64,000 nt of DNA from Bog-473 sp963838835 (GCA_963838835.1 CAWITA010000023.1:744001-808000); one strand, 5' to 3'. Positions 8,863-19,376 are shown, numbered from the stretch's first letter. The notes: generated by a model from the letters alone, not told the origin. Numbers and translations are program-made.

Positions 8863-9741
8863 ATGGCCGCCCCCCTCGAGTTCTGGGTGTTCCTCCCCCA
8901 GATGCGCCTGAGCATGGAACAGCTGGTGGAGCGGGCGCAGGCCGCCGAGCGGACGGGATTCGGAGGCGTGGCCGGCATGGACCACCTCGCGCCGCCCCTG
9001 GCCGAGTCGTCGCCCATGTTCGACGCCATGATCACCAACGCCTGGCTCGCCTCGCGCACCGACCGGCTGAGGGTCGGGTCCCTCGTGCTGTGTGACTCGT
9101 TCCGGCACCCGGCCGTTCTGGCCCGCGCGGCGGTCTCGCTCGACCACGCCTCCCACGGGCGGTTCGAGCTCGGCATCGGCTGGGGATCGGTGGCCAGCGA
9201 GCTCCAGACCTTTGGCGTCGGGTCGACGGAGCCACGGGTCCGGGTGGGCCGGCTCAGGGAGACGCTCGAGATCGTGAAAGCGCTGTGGGCCGGCGAGACC
9301 GTCGACTACGAGGGCGAGTACTTCACGCTGCGCCGGGCACAGCAACAGCCCGGACCGCTCGGCACCATCCCGATCGTCATCGGAGGCGCGGGCAGACGGA
9401 CAATGGAGCTCGTCGCGGCCCACGCCGATTGGTGGAACGTCCACGTCGGCATCCTCGACAAGCTCGACGAGATGCGCGGCCGCACGGGCCGGGCGCGCTG
9501 CTCGTTGCAGGTGCAGGTCGCGTTCGTCGCTTCCGGCGCTTCCGGTGCGCAACGAGACGAGATCGCGGCGACTGCCCGCCGCCGCTTCGGCAACATCCCC
9601 GTCGTCGGCACGGGGCCGGAGCTGGTCGAGTACTTCGGGTCGCTGGCCGAGCGCGGGGTCGAGCGGGTCTACGTGTGGTTCTGCGACTTCGCTCCGCCCG
9701 AGACGCTCGCCGCCTTCGGTGAACAGGTCATCGGTTCGTAA
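8863..9741 (+). CDS. LLM-class (luciferase-like, F420-type) oxidoreductase
   Basis: 292 residues from ATG 8863. The TIM-barrel signatures of bacterial luciferase-like monooxygenases are present: EFWVFLPQ at the N-terminus, GFGGVAGMDHL, FRHPAVLARAAVSLDHASHGRFELGIGWG in the middle, and PIVIGGAGRRTMELVAAHADWWN. In actinobacteria these enzymes usually use coenzyme F420 rather than FMN, but the cofactor cannot be decided here. Substrate unknown. It is divergent from the fucosidase, with 88 bases between the starts. Confidence 0.87.
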   Translation: MAAPLEFWVFLPQMRLSMEQLVERAQAAERTGFGGVAGMDHLAPPLAESSPMFDAMITNAWLASRTDRLRVGSLVLCDSFRHPAVLARAAVSLDHASHGRFELGIGWGSVASELQTFGVGSTEPRVRVGRLRETLEIVKALWAGETVDYEGEYFTLRRAQQQPGPLGTIPIVIGGAGRRTMELVAAHADWWNVHVGILDKLDEMRGRTGRARCSLQVQVAFVASGASGAQRDEIAATARRRFGNIPVVGTGPELVEYFGSLAERGVERVYVWFCDFAPPETLAAFGEQVIGS

Positions 9742-9888
9742 GGCGCCCGAGGCGCTCGCCGGCTATGCGGTCGAAGCGCGCGGTGGCTGGGCGCGGGACG
9801 CGTGTGCCTGGTGTCCTGCGGATTGGGAAGTTTCTCAGAACACTAAACCGATTGGTAGATAGTTTCGAAAACCTTGCCCCGGCGCCGG

Positions 9889-9935
9889 CGCCGTACACAC
9901 CGACGCCGTACACACCGACGCCGCACACCGCCGAC
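9889..9935. repeat. Short 15-bp tandem repeat in convergent gap
   Basis: The unit CGCCGTACACACCGA occurs at 9889-9903 and 9904-9918, with a degenerate third copy following. It lies between two convergent genes (LLM oxidoreductase and the flippase-like protein) next to a short AT-rich stretch. It may be a simple slippage repeat; no hairpin with a U-run is seen. Confidence 0.5.
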
Positions 9936-9963
9936 GCCGCCCACCGCCAACGCCTGCGAGCGC

Positions 9964-11127
9964 TCAACCGGCCGCCAAGGCCGGCCCACCGGAGGCACCC
10001 GCACCGCCACCCCCCGGTGGCCCGTACCGCAACCGGAAGGCGAGATACGCGAACGGTCCCACGACGATCGGCAGCCAGTACGAGATGATGCGGTAGCCGA
10101 GCGTGGCTACCACGGCGTCGCCACCCGGCACCCCGGCCAGGATGAGAAGCGCGCTCAGCCCGGCCTCGACGACCCCCAGGCCACCCGGCGTGAAGGGGAG
10201 CAAGGCGAGCAGGCCGGCCACCGCGTAGGCCACCAGCACGAGCGAGGGATTGGGCTTGGCGCCCGTGGCGCGGAGCGTCGCCAGCAGCGTCCCGAAGTCG
10301 AAGGCGAGCCTCCCCGTACTGAGAAGGACGGCGCCCTTCCAGCGCTTGCCCAGCACGTGCCGGATGCGGTCGCGTTCGTAGACCAGCCGGTCCGGCAGGC
10401 CGGTCAAAGGCGCCGACTTCCGCTTGATCCGATTGCGCGCGCTCTGCACGACGGCCCCCGCCCATCGGACGGGACCGTCCGTCGCCAACACCAGGGCGCA
10501 GAAGCCGGCGAAGAGCACGAAGGCGGCGATGCCGAGGAGCGCCGCGTGCTGCAAGCCGTCGGCGATCGGCGTGCCGGCCAGGATGGCGGGCAGGACGAAG
10601 ATCGGCAGGGCCAGCAGGCCACCGACGCCCAGCAGCGAGAAGGCCGTGAGGCCGCTGACCGCGCTCGTCGTGTCGTTCCCCGCAGTGGTGAGCATCCGGA
10701 TCTGCGTCGCCGCCCCGAAGGCATCCCCGCCCGGCACGATAAGGCTGATGGCGTTTCCCGCCAGTTGCGACGTGGCCACGGAGAACCATGCCTTGGTCTG
10801 CAGCGCCATCCGCTGGAGCGCGATGGTGCAGGTGAAGTGCGCCACCTCGAGGACGACGGCCAAGGCGAACCACACCGGGTCGAGCGAGGTCAACTTGGGC
10901 CAGGAGTCGAAGACCTCGGTGAGGCTTGGGAAGACGAGGTAGATGGTGATGCCGGCCACCACCACGACGACCGACCTCTTGACGATGGTCCGCCACGACA
11001 GCGGTGACCCGACATCCTGTCCGTAGCGCGTGGCCAAGCGCTGCGACATTGCGTCGCTGCCGGTCTCGCTCGCCGCCGCTTCAGCAGCCCGAGGGGCCTC
11101 CGGCTCCTTGTCGTCCGGCGCCGCCAC
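9964..11127 (-). CDS. YbhN/UPF0104 flippase-like membrane protein
   Basis: 387 residues from GTG 11127, with an alternative ATG at 11049. The N-terminus is Ala/Glu-rich. About eight hydrophobic helices follow with the family marks LQRMALQTKAWFSVATSQLAGNAISLIVPGGDAFGAA and PFTPGGLGVVEAGLSALLILAGVP. This is the transmembrane domain shared by lysylphosphatidylglycerol synthases and UPF0104 proteins, without the C-terminal aminoacyl-transfer domain. Such stand-alone domains are thought to flip lipids or glycolipids. It starts 37 bases downstream of the SHOCT/PLDc_N gene and is probably co-transcribed with it. Confidence 0.85.
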   Translation of the reverse strand: MAAPDDKEPEAPRAAEAAASETGSDAMSQRLATRYGQDVGSPLSWRTIVKRSVVVVVAGITIYLVFPSLTEVFDSWPKLTSLDPVWFALAVVLEVAHFTCTIALQRMALQTKAWFSVATSQLAGNAISLIVPGGDAFGAATQIRMLTTAGNDTTSAVSGLTAFSLLGVGGLLALPIFVLPAILAGTPIADGLQHAALLGIAAFVLFAGFCALVLATDGPVRWAGAVVQSARNRIKRKSAPLTGLPDRLVYERDRIRHVLGKRWKGAVLLSTGRLAFDFGTLLATLRATGAKPNPSLVLVAYAVAGLLALLPFTPGGLGVVEAGLSALLILAGVPGGDAVVATLGYRIISYWLPIVVGPFAYLAFRLRYGPPGGGGAGASGGPALAAG

Positions 11128-11163
11128 CGTCGCGTTGCTCTCGGTGACGGACGAGCACTCTGC

Positions 11164-11565
11164 CTAGTTGGCCAGGATCTTGTCCTTCTGGGCCTGGAAC
11201 TCTTCGTCGCTGAGCACGCCCTGGGACTTGAGATCGGCCAGCTTGGCCAGTTGGTCGGCCGTGGTGTCCCCCGGCGTCCCCGCCGTCTGGCGCACGTACT
11301 GGTCGAAGGCCTTCTGCTGCTGCGCCGCCTCCTGGGCTGCCCGCTCGTGCATCTTGCCGCCGCGGGCAATCAGGTACACGAAGACGCCCAAGAACGGCAG
11401 GATGATGATGAAGATCACCCACAGCGCCTTGGCCAAGCCGCTCAGGTCGTGGCTGCGGAAGATGTCGATGAACACCATGATCAGCAGGTAGATCCAGATG
11501 AAGAAGAGGAAGAAGTACAGAATGGTGAGGAAGGCATCGAGCACCGGGTAGCTGGAAGCGAGCAC
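11164..11565 (-). CDS. PLDc_N + SHOCT membrane protein (paralogue 2)
   Basis: 133 residues from GTG 11565, which has AAGGAG 7 bases upstream; a longer frame to 11604 lacks a site. It is nearly collinear with the protein at 1769-2173: two helices around DIFRSHDLSGLAKALW, an Ala/Gln-rich segment and a SHOCT tail (LADLKSQGVLSDEEFQAQK). The shared N-terminus LASSYPVLDAFLT supports both start choices. The close similarity suggests duplication within this genome region. Function unknown. Confidence 0.87.
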   Translation of the reverse strand: MLASSYPVLDAFLTILYFFLFFIWIYLLIMVFIDIFRSHDLSGLAKALWVIFIIILPFLGVFVYLIARGGKMHERAAQEAAQQQKAFDQYVRQTAGTPGDTTADQLAKLADLKSQGVLSDEEFQAQKDKILAN

Positions 11566-11848
11566 GAGAATCTCCTTCTGGTTGGTCCTTGGGTCGGCGA
11601 GCAACCCGCCCCTGCAACTCCCTGTTTAGCCGGAATGCCCTGACCAGCGCTGGGATAGGGCGCCCAGCACCTGCGCGGCACTTGCCTCGCACCCGCCGCG
11701 CACCTGCCCAGCACTGTCGCGCAACTGCCGCCCCCCCGGCCGTGCCCCACCCGCGAGGTCGTGACCTTCGGCTCTGACCTGCCTCGATGCCACCGTCGAC
11801 AATGACACCGGGACACCCGCTGCCCGGCTCACGCCCCGCCCGACCTCC

Positions 11849-13153
<1,305 letters not shown>

Positions 13154-13440
13154 CGTCGACCAGGAGAGTACGGACCACCTCGTCCATCCCGAGGACCGCC
13201 TGCGGGTGATCATGGCCAAGCAATAGGACGGCGCGACTCGATCCCGAACGGCCCGAGGGCAGGCGGCTCGGCTCCCCTCGGCGATCCTCGGCGATCCTCG
13301 ACCGTGCAACCAAATGGCAACCGGCGTCCGCTCCGGACCAGCCGAAATTGCCCATATGGGTTGGCGCCAACAGCGAGCCGCACGGTGCTGAAGCACGTTT
13401 CGCATCGCGACCGCGTGCCGGGGCGAGGGAAACGCGAGAC

Positions 13441-15987
13441 ATGACGGATACGGGAAGGGCCCAACCCGTGGGGGAGCCGACGGCGACCCCGACGACGACC
13501 TCGACCTCGACCCCGTTCGACGACGTCAGCTTTCTGGGCCACGTTTTCTTGCACCTGCCCGACGGGATCGTCGTGGTCGACGGAGCCGGCAGGATCGTGT
13601 GGGGCAACCGGTCGGCCGAGCGGATGTTCGAGCGCTCGCTGGTCGATTGGCAGGGCCAGTCAGGCCTCGATCTGGTCCATCCCGACGACCATGAATTCGT
13701 GCTGCGCTCGCTAACCACCATCCAGGACAAGGACAGAGAGGTCGGCACGCCCATTGAGATCCGCATCAACGCGGCGTCGGGCTGGCGACTGGTCGAGATC
13801 GTCGGGACGACCATGCAGTGGTCCGGCGAGCCCGTCATTCTCCTGTGCCTGCGCGACCTCACGGACCGGCGCCGTTTCGAGCTCGCGAGCGGACACGAGG
13901 CGCGCTTCCGCTCTCTCGTGCACAACGCCGGATCGGTGATCATGCTCGTCTCCGCGGATGGGGTCCTCGAGTCGGTGTCGGGCGCCATCACGCGGCTTCT
14001 CGGACACGATCCCGAGTTTCTCGAGCATCGACCGCTGGTCAACATCGTGGCCGAGAGCGACCGCACCGAGTTTTCGGCTGCCCTGGACGCGGCGAGGCAG
14101 GGCGCGACGTCGGCCCACCCGACGACCGTCCGGGTCGGCCTGCTGCGCCATGACGCTGCCACCACCGTCCCCTTCGAACTGAGCATCGTGAACCTGCTGG
14201 ACGACCCGACGGTCGAGGGTCTGGTGATCTCCGCCCTCGACGCCACCGCGCAGGTGTCCGCCGAGACCGAACTGAGCGAGGCCCTCTCGCTCCTCACCGC
14301 CACGCTCGATTCCACGGCGGACGGGATCCTGGTCGTCGACATCGCCGGGAAGATCACCAGCGTCAACCGGCGCTTCGCCGAAATCTGGCAACTCCCCGAC
14401 GACCTCCTCAACGTCAATGACGATCAGCATGCGCTGGCGGTCCTCCTCGACCAGATGGCCGACCCAGAGGCGTTCGCGGCCAAAGTGGAGGAGCTGTATG
14501 CGAAGCCCGAGATCGAGAGCTTCGACACTCTCGAGTTCAAGGATGGCCGCGTCGTAGAGCGTCATTCGCGGCCACAGAGGGTGAACGGCAAGACGGTGGG
14601 GCGGGTGTGGAGCTTCCGCGACGTCACGGAGCACAAGCGCCTGGAGGAGGAACTGGCCTACCGGGCCTTCCACGACTCCTTGACGGGACTGGCCAACAAG
14701 GCGCTCTTTCAGGACCGGCTGGACCACGCCTTGTTGCGCGTCGAGCGCACGGGCTCCCAACTCGCGGTGCTGTTCCTCGACCTGGACGACTTCAAGACGG
14801 TCAATGACAGCCTGGGCCACGGCGAGGGGGACCAGCTGCTGCGGCGGGTGGCCACCACTCTGGTCGGGTGCCTCGGCCCGTCGGACACGGCGGCGCGCCT
14901 GGGCGGCGACGAATTCGCCGTGCTGATCGAAGACGTGCGGTCCGAGAAGGCCATCACGGCACTGGCCCAGCGCATCCTCGTTGCGTTGCGACCGCCCGTC
15001 CGGCTCGGGACCAAGTCCGTCAGCTCGGCGGTCAGCATCGGCATTGCCTTCACCGAGGAGGGCGCGACGAGCGAGTGGCTCCTCCGCAATGCCGACATCG
15101 CCATGTACAAGGCCAAGTCCCTCGGCAAGGATCGCTCTGAGGTGTACCACGACGAGATGCACGCCTCGGTGTTGGCGCGCCTCGAGCTGGAAGAGGGGCT
15201 CCGGGCGGCGATCGCCGACGGCGATCTCGCCGTGCAGTACCAGCCCATCATCGACCTCTACGCGGACCGGGTCGTCGGACTCGAGGCACTGGTGCGCTGG
15301 TCGCACCCGACCCGCGGGCCCGTCCCGCCCGGCGTGTTCGTGCCGCTGGCCGAGGAGCTGGGTCTCATCGGCGAGATCGACTCCTTCGTGCTGCGCACGG
15401 CGTGCCGGCAGGCCCGGCGGTGGCGCAACGAACATCTCGGCCATCCCAATCTGACGATGAGCGTGAACCTCTCGGCCCGCCAGCTCACCGAGCCGTCGCT
15501 GTCCGACCGGATCGTCGCTCAGCTCGACGAGTGCGGCTTCGATGCCCACTCGTTGATCCTCGAGATCACCGAGAGCGCGATGCTCAGCGACAACGACGCC
15601 ACCGTGCACAACCTGACCGAGCTTCGGCGACATGGCGTGCGCATCGCCCTGGATGACTTCGGCACGGGCTACTCGTCGTTCTCACACCTCGACCGGCTGC
15701 AGGTCGACATCGTCAAGATCGACAAGTCCTTCGTCCAGGCCCTCGGGTCGGCCGTCGACTCGCGCGGCTTGGCGGCTGCGATCGTGCAGCTGGCCCGGAC
15801 GCTCGGCTACCAGGCCATCGCCGAAGGGGTCGAGCAGCCCGAGCAGGCCGAAAGCTTGCGGGCTTTGGGCTGTGGCCTGGCCCAGGGGTACTACCTAGGC
15901 CCGCCGCTCGACGCCACGGCGACGGGGCTGTTGCTCGGTTCGTACCACTCGCTCGTGCCGAGGCGCGAACGGCGCCAGAGCGCCTGA
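13441..15987 (+). CDS. PAS-PAS-PAS-GGDEF-EAL cyclic-di-GMP signalling protein
   Basis: 848 residues from ATG 13441 (GAGG upstream). Three PAS-like segments occupy about 30-145, 160-275 and 285-400. The GGDEF domain (about 420-580) has intact RLGGDEFAVL. The product-inhibition I-site position reads GPSD instead of RxxD, so feedback inhibition is probably lost. The EAL domain (about 595-840) keeps EALVRW, NLSARQL, EITESAML, DDFGTGYSS, KIDKSFV, EGVEQPEQ and the late Gln (LAQGYY), so phosphodiesterase activity is expected. No membrane helices: a soluble sensor that makes and/or degrades c-di-GMP. Monocistronic. Confidence 0.93.
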   Translation: MTDTGRAQPVGEPTATPTTTSTSTPFDDVSFLGHVFLHLPDGIVVVDGAGRIVWGNRSAERMFERSLVDWQGQSGLDLVHPDDHEFVLRSLTTIQDKDREVGTPIEIRINAASGWRLVEIVGTTMQWSGEPVILLCLRDLTDRRRFELASGHEARFRSLVHNAGSVIMLVSADGVLESVSGAITRLLGHDPEFLEHRPLVNIVAESDRTEFSAALDAARQGATSAHPTTVRVGLLRHDAATTVPFELSIVNLLDDPTVEGLVISALDATAQVSAETELSEALSLLTATLDSTADGILVVDIAGKITSVNRRFAEIWQLPDDLLNVNDDQHALAVLLDQMADPEAFAAKVEELYAKPEIESFDTLEFKDGRVVERHSRPQRVNGKTVGRVWSFRDVTEHKRLEEELAYRAFHDSLTGLANKALFQDRLDHALLRVERTGSQLAVLFLDLDDFKTVNDSLGHGEGDQLLRRVATTLVGCLGPSDTAARLGGDEFAVLIEDVRSEKAITALAQRILVALRPPVRLGTKSVSSAVSIGIAFTEEGATSEWLLRNADIAMYKAKSLGKDRSEVYHDEMHASVLARLELEEGLRAAIADGDLAVQYQPIIDLYADRVVGLEALVRWSHPTRGPVPPGVFVPLAEELGLIGEIDSFVLRTACRQARRWRNEHLGHPNLTMSVNLSARQLTEPSLSDRIVAQLDECGFDAHSLILEITESAMLSDNDATVHNLTELRRHGVRIALDDFGTGYSSFSHLDRLQVDIVKIDKSFVQALGSAVDSRGLAAAIVQLARTLGYQAIAEGVEQPEQAESLRALGCGLAQGYYLGPPLDATATGLLLGSYHSLVPRRERRQSA

Positions 15988-16019
15988 GCGTCGCCGGTCC
16001 GGGGCTTTGGGCGCTCCAC

Positions 16020-16067
16020 TTCCTCGGAGAGGAACCGTAACTCTTCCTCGGAGAGGAACCGTAACTC
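16020..16067. repeat. Two tandem 24-bp hairpin repeats
   Basis: The 24-base unit TTCCTCGGAGAGGAACCGTAACTC is present twice without a gap (16020-16043 and 16044-16067). Each copy folds into a 6-bp stem (TTCCTC/GAGGAA) with a three-base loop. It lies 33 bases after the GGDEF-EAL stop and about 60 before the SGNH hydrolase start. It could terminate or stabilise the upstream transcript, or bind a regulator. Confidence 0.6.
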
Positions 16068-16125
16068 GCTCCTCACCAAAGGGGCTGGGTGCCCGTGCGG
16101 GCGTTGACGGCGACGGGAGGCGCCC

Positions 16126-17049
16126 ATGGGACAACATGGGACCATGCCGATCCGGGTACCGGCCCTCGCCGTCCTCGCCGCGGCTGCGATGGCGCTGGCG
16201 CTCGCGCTGGCAGCGTTCGCCCTCCCGGGGGCGGCGCAGGCCCGTACGCCGGCGACCACGTACTACGTCTCGTTGGGCGACTCCTATTCGGTCGGATACC
16301 AACCGACGCTCGGAGCCACGCCCGGCTATACGAGCTACGTCGCCGCCAAGACGCACCTGACGCTGGTCAACTTCGGGTGTGGCGGTGCCACCACCACATC
16401 GTTGCTCGACTCCGTCGGCTGCCCCGACGTGCTGCCCCACACGGCCGGGGGGAGGACCTACCCCACGTCGACGCAGATCGCCGCGGCCGACGCCTTCCTC
16501 ACCGCGCACCGCGGCCACATCGGGCTCATCACGGTCTCCATCGGCGGCAACGACGTGGTCCCGTGCGCGCTCAAGCCGAATCCGCTCGGCTGCGTCCTGA
16601 CGGCCGTCAAGACCATCGGCACCAACGTCACGACCATCGCGTCGGACCTGCGAAGTGCGGCCGGGCCGGGGGTCCCGATCGTCGGGTCGACCTACCCCGA
16701 CGTGATCCTGGGCGGATACGTCTGGCCTTCCAAGACGCCCGCAACGTCCACGGTGTCGCTGGCCAAGCTGTCGGTGACCGCCTTGAAGTCGCTCATCAAC
16801 CCGGCGCTGGCCAAGGCGTACGCCGCGTCCGGCGGGTTCTTCGTGGACGTGACCGCGGCCACGGGGGCCTACGGGTCGTTGACCCGGACCGTGACCACGA
16901 AGACCTACGGGACGATCCCCGTGCCGGTCGCCGCCGTCTGTGCGCTGACCTGGTTCTGCGCTCGGGGCGACATCCACCCGCACACGGCGGGCTACACGCT
17001 GATCGGCCAGCTGATCGCGGCCCGCTACGCCCACGTGCGGCACGCGTAG
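16126..17049 (+). CDS. Secreted SGNH/GDSL hydrolase
   Basis: 307 residues from ATG 16126 (GGGAGG 6 bases upstream); ATG 16144 in frame is an alternative. A signal peptide with a long Ala/Leu core ends at GAAQA, giving a mature N-terminus near residue 41. Block I (VSLGDSYSVGY) holds the nucleophile Ser, block III is SIGGNDVV, and a late DIHPHTAGY supplies the Asp/His pair. Several Cys residues suggest disulfides, as in the Streptomyces lipase type. Likely an extracellular esterase or lipase. Followed closely by an alpha/beta hydrolase gene on the same strand. Confidence 0.88.
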   Translation: MGQHGTMPIRVPALAVLAAAAMALALALAAFALPGAAQARTPATTYYVSLGDSYSVGYQPTLGATPGYTSYVAAKTHLTLVNFGCGGATTTSLLDSVGCPDVLPHTAGGRTYPTSTQIAAADAFLTAHRGHIGLITVSIGGNDVVPCALKPNPLGCVLTAVKTIGTNVTTIASDLRSAAGPGVPIVGSTYPDVILGGYVWPSKTPATSTVSLAKLSVTALKSLINPALAKAYAASGGFFVDVTAATGAYGSLTRTVTTKTYGTIPVPVAAVCALTWFCARGDIHPHTAGYTLIGQLIAARYAHVRHA

Positions 17050-17061
17050 CGGGCTGGTCGC

Positions 17062-17811
17062 ATGGCCCTCATCGTGCTCGTCCACGGCGCCTTTAACGAG
17101 TTGTGGGGACCTCGTGAGCTCCACGCCCGCTGGGTCCCCGCCTTGCGCGACGGCCTCTGGTCCGCCGGCACCGACATCGAGCCCGACGACGTGTCCGTCT
17201 CCTTCTACGGCGATCTCTTCCGCCGCGACCCCGAGACCGACGGGGCGCCGGACGAGGCGACCCGCGCCGGGGTGGCCGACATGCTCCACGAGACCCTCGG
17301 CGACGACGTGCTCGCCTCGTTGTCGCAGGCCGCGGGCAAGGCCACCTTCGACCGCACGGTCGACCTGGTCGGCATGCTGATGACCAAGCCCGACCTCCAA
17401 GCGGGCGTGCAGCGCCGGGTGGCCGAGACGGTGCAGCCCGACACCCGCATCATCGTTGCCCACTCCCTGGGGACCATCGTCGGGTACAACGCGCTCGTGG
17501 CCCACCCCGAGTGGGAGATCGACACCTTCATCACCCTGGGCTCCCCGCTCGGGTCGTCGCTGCTCGTCGAGACGATGGTCCAGCGCGACGAGGACGGAGC
17601 CCCCCGTTGGCCGGGCTCGGTCGAGCACTGGGTCAACATCGCCGCCGTGGGGGACCACGCCTGCGCCGAGCCCCGGCTCTCCCGCGTCTTCGGCGACCGC
17701 GTCGTCGATCGTCTGGTCGACAACGGCCACCGGGCGCACGACCCGCAGCCCTACATGAACAACCGGACGACGGGCTCGGTGCTCGCCGAGGCCATCGCCC
17801 GCTCGCGCTGA
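17062..17811 (+). CDS. Alpha/beta hydrolase
   Basis: 249 residues. The N-terminus IVLVHGAFNELWG gives the HG oxyanion loop, IIVAHSLGTIVGYNAL (about 131-146) the nucleophile elbow, and NGHRAHDPQPYMNN near the C-terminus a candidate catalytic His. The insert between the HG loop and elbow (about residues 40-120) is rich in Asp/Glu and helical. A cytoplasmic serine hydrolase of unknown substrate. It begins 12 bases after the SGNH hydrolase stop, so the two are probably one operon. Confidence 0.82.
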   Translation: MALIVLVHGAFNELWGPRELHARWVPALRDGLWSAGTDIEPDDVSVSFYGDLFRRDPETDGAPDEATRAGVADMLHETLGDDVLASLSQAAGKATFDRTVDLVGMLMTKPDLQAGVQRRVAETVQPDTRIIVAHSLGTIVGYNALVAHPEWEIDTFITLGSPLGSSLLVETMVQRDEDGAPRWPGSVEHWVNIAAVGDHACAEPRLSRVFGDRVVDRLVDNGHRAHDPQPYMNNRTTGSVLAEAIARSR

Positions 17812-17884
17812 GCAACGGTGGCACGCCCGTGGGGGGCGTGGGACACTGACCGTCCAGCCAGAGGGAGCAATCGGGGGTCCGCGG

Positions 17885-18919
17885 ATGAAAGCCTTGCAGG
17901 TCACGGCGCACGGTCGGCCGGGAGAGGTGCTCGCCGTTCGCGAGATCGAGCGCCCCGAGCCCGAGGCGGGTGAGGTCCGCGTCAAGGTCGGGGCGGCGTC
18001 GCTGAACTTCAACGACATCGACCGCTGCCGGGGGAACCTGGTGTCGGTGCCCACGCCGCCACCCTTCACCCTCGGCATGGACGTGTGCGGCGTGGTGGAC
18101 GCCACCGGCCCGGGAGCCGAGCGGTGGCTCGGCCAGCGGGTGGTCGCCATCACCAAGACGGCGCTGGGCGGCATCGCCGAGTTCGCCATCGCCCCGGCGG
18201 TCTCGGTCTTCGACGCCCCCGACCAGCTCGATGACGCCGAGGGCGCCGCCTTCGTCCTCCCGTTCCAGACCTCGCACCTGGCCCTCTTTCGCCGCGGCCG
18301 CCTGGCCGCCGGTCAGACCCTGGTCGTGCACTCCGCCGCCAGCGGATTGGGCACGGCCGGGATCCAGCTGGGCAAGGCCGCCGGCGCCACCGTGATCGCC
18401 GTTGCCGGCGGTCCCGAGAAGGGGGCGCTGTGCACCAGGCTCGGCGCCGACCAGGTCGTCGACCACACCGCCGAGGACTTCGTCGAGGCGGTCCTGCGCG
18501 CGACCGACGACCGCGGCGCCGACGTGGTCTACGACCTGACGGGGGGCGACTTCGTCGAGCGTTCGTGGCGCTGCACGGCGCACGGCGGTCGTTACCTGGC
18601 GGTGGGGTTCGCCGACGACGACGCCAACGGCATGACCGGGCGCCCACTGCGCATGGGCTGCATCGGCAACATCGACATCGTGTGCGTCATGGTGGCCTGG
18701 GCGGAATCGGTCGATCCGGGCATGCGCCGGTTCGGCTTCAACCCCTTCGGTCGCGACGTCGCCGACGAGATCCACGACGACCTCCTCCGCATGCTGGACA
18801 AGGATCTGATCCGTCCCCATGTGGGCCGCCGGGTCACCATGGAGGAAGCGGGCGCCGCCCTGGACGACCACGAGGAGCGGCGCAGCGTCGGCCGGACGGT
18901 CGTCGAGGTGTCCGCTTGA
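17885..18919 (+). CDS. NADPH:quinone oxidoreductase-like MDR protein
   Basis: 344 residues from ATG 17885. It shows the medium-chain dehydrogenase/reductase plan: an N-terminal GroES-like domain with FNDIDRCRG and TLGMDVCGVV, and a Rossmann domain with VVHSAASGLGTAGIQLGKAAGATVIAV (the AxxGxGxxG nucleotide site). Structural and catalytic zinc ligands are lacking, as in quinone reductases. The C-terminus has RRSVGRTVVEV, typical of the family. Likely reduces quinones or enones with NADPH. Confidence 0.87.
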   Translation: MKALQVTAHGRPGEVLAVREIERPEPEAGEVRVKVGAASLNFNDIDRCRGNLVSVPTPPPFTLGMDVCGVVDATGPGAERWLGQRVVAITKTALGGIAEFAIAPAVSVFDAPDQLDDAEGAAFVLPFQTSHLALFRRGRLAAGQTLVVHSAASGLGTAGIQLGKAAGATVIAVAGGPEKGALCTRLGADQVVDHTAEDFVEAVLRATDDRGADVVYDLTGGDFVERSWRCTAHGGRYLAVGFADDDANGMTGRPLRMGCIGNIDIVCVMVAWAESVDPGMRRFGFNPFGRDVADEIHDDLLRMLDKDLIRPHVGRRVTMEEAGAALDDHEERRSVGRTVVEVSA

Positions 18920-18974
18920 GCGACGTCACCTCCACGTGGCGCGACTCCGAGCTCCGCCCCCTCCCCTGCGCGCC

Positions 18975-19275
18975 CTGAACGGGGTCGGCGCCCGGGTCGA
19001 GCGGTTCGGACTGACCTTCCTCTCGCTCTCGCCCGAATCGGTCGTCGCGGCCGCCGTGAAGTCGGCCGGTTCCGACGACTTCGGGAGCGACAGCTTCCGC
19101 GAGCCGCTCGCGGTCTACCTCGGCGCCTGCGAAGCCGAGGCCGACCTCTCCACCTTCGGCCGGATCCTCATCACCAAGATGCTCGCCGCGGCGCTGGCCA
19201 ACCGACCCCGGCCTCGCCGAGGAGTTCAAGGAGTACACAGACCGCTATCGCGTCCGGGCCGAGCTCCGGGTCTGA
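18975..19275 (+). pseudogene. Remnant of an N-terminal sulfotransferase-like region
   Basis: The readable frame contains SPESVVAAAVKSAGSDDFG followed by DSFREPLAVYLGACEAEADL and a GRILITKMLAAALANR segment. This resembles the N-terminal region of actinobacterial PF13469 sulfotransferases, before the PAPS-binding motif. There is no start codon with a ribosome site, one base shift near 19205, and a stop soon after (19273-19275). The PAPS-binding core is absent. I read it as a decayed fragment. The assignment rests on a short similarity remembered from the family and is tentative. Confidence 0.4.
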
Positions 19276-19376
19276 CCGCCCGCTCGCGAAACCCCCGTGT
19301 TCGAGTGTCGGGCGAGGCGCCGCGTCCACCCCCATAGGGTGAGTCTTGACGCCGCAAGATGGAGGAGGGTGGAGCC

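Noticed and set aside
9742..9963. Pro/Thr-rich frames over the 15-bp repeat
   Set aside because: They are low-complexity readings of a simple repeat in a convergent gap.
13154..13440. Short frames between the antiporter and GGDEF-EAL genes, including a stretch ending HPEDRLRVIMAKQ
   Set aside because: No start with a ribosome site and no recognisable family; only a small direct repeat (TCGGCGATCC twice) is seen.
13711..15633. 640-codon minus-strand frame opposite GGDEF-EAL
   Set aside because: Low-complexity composition and a strongly conserved gene on the opposite strand.
15895..18189. 764-codon minus-strand frame
   Set aside because: It spans several well-supported plus-strand genes and their gaps, has no motif and no ribosome site.
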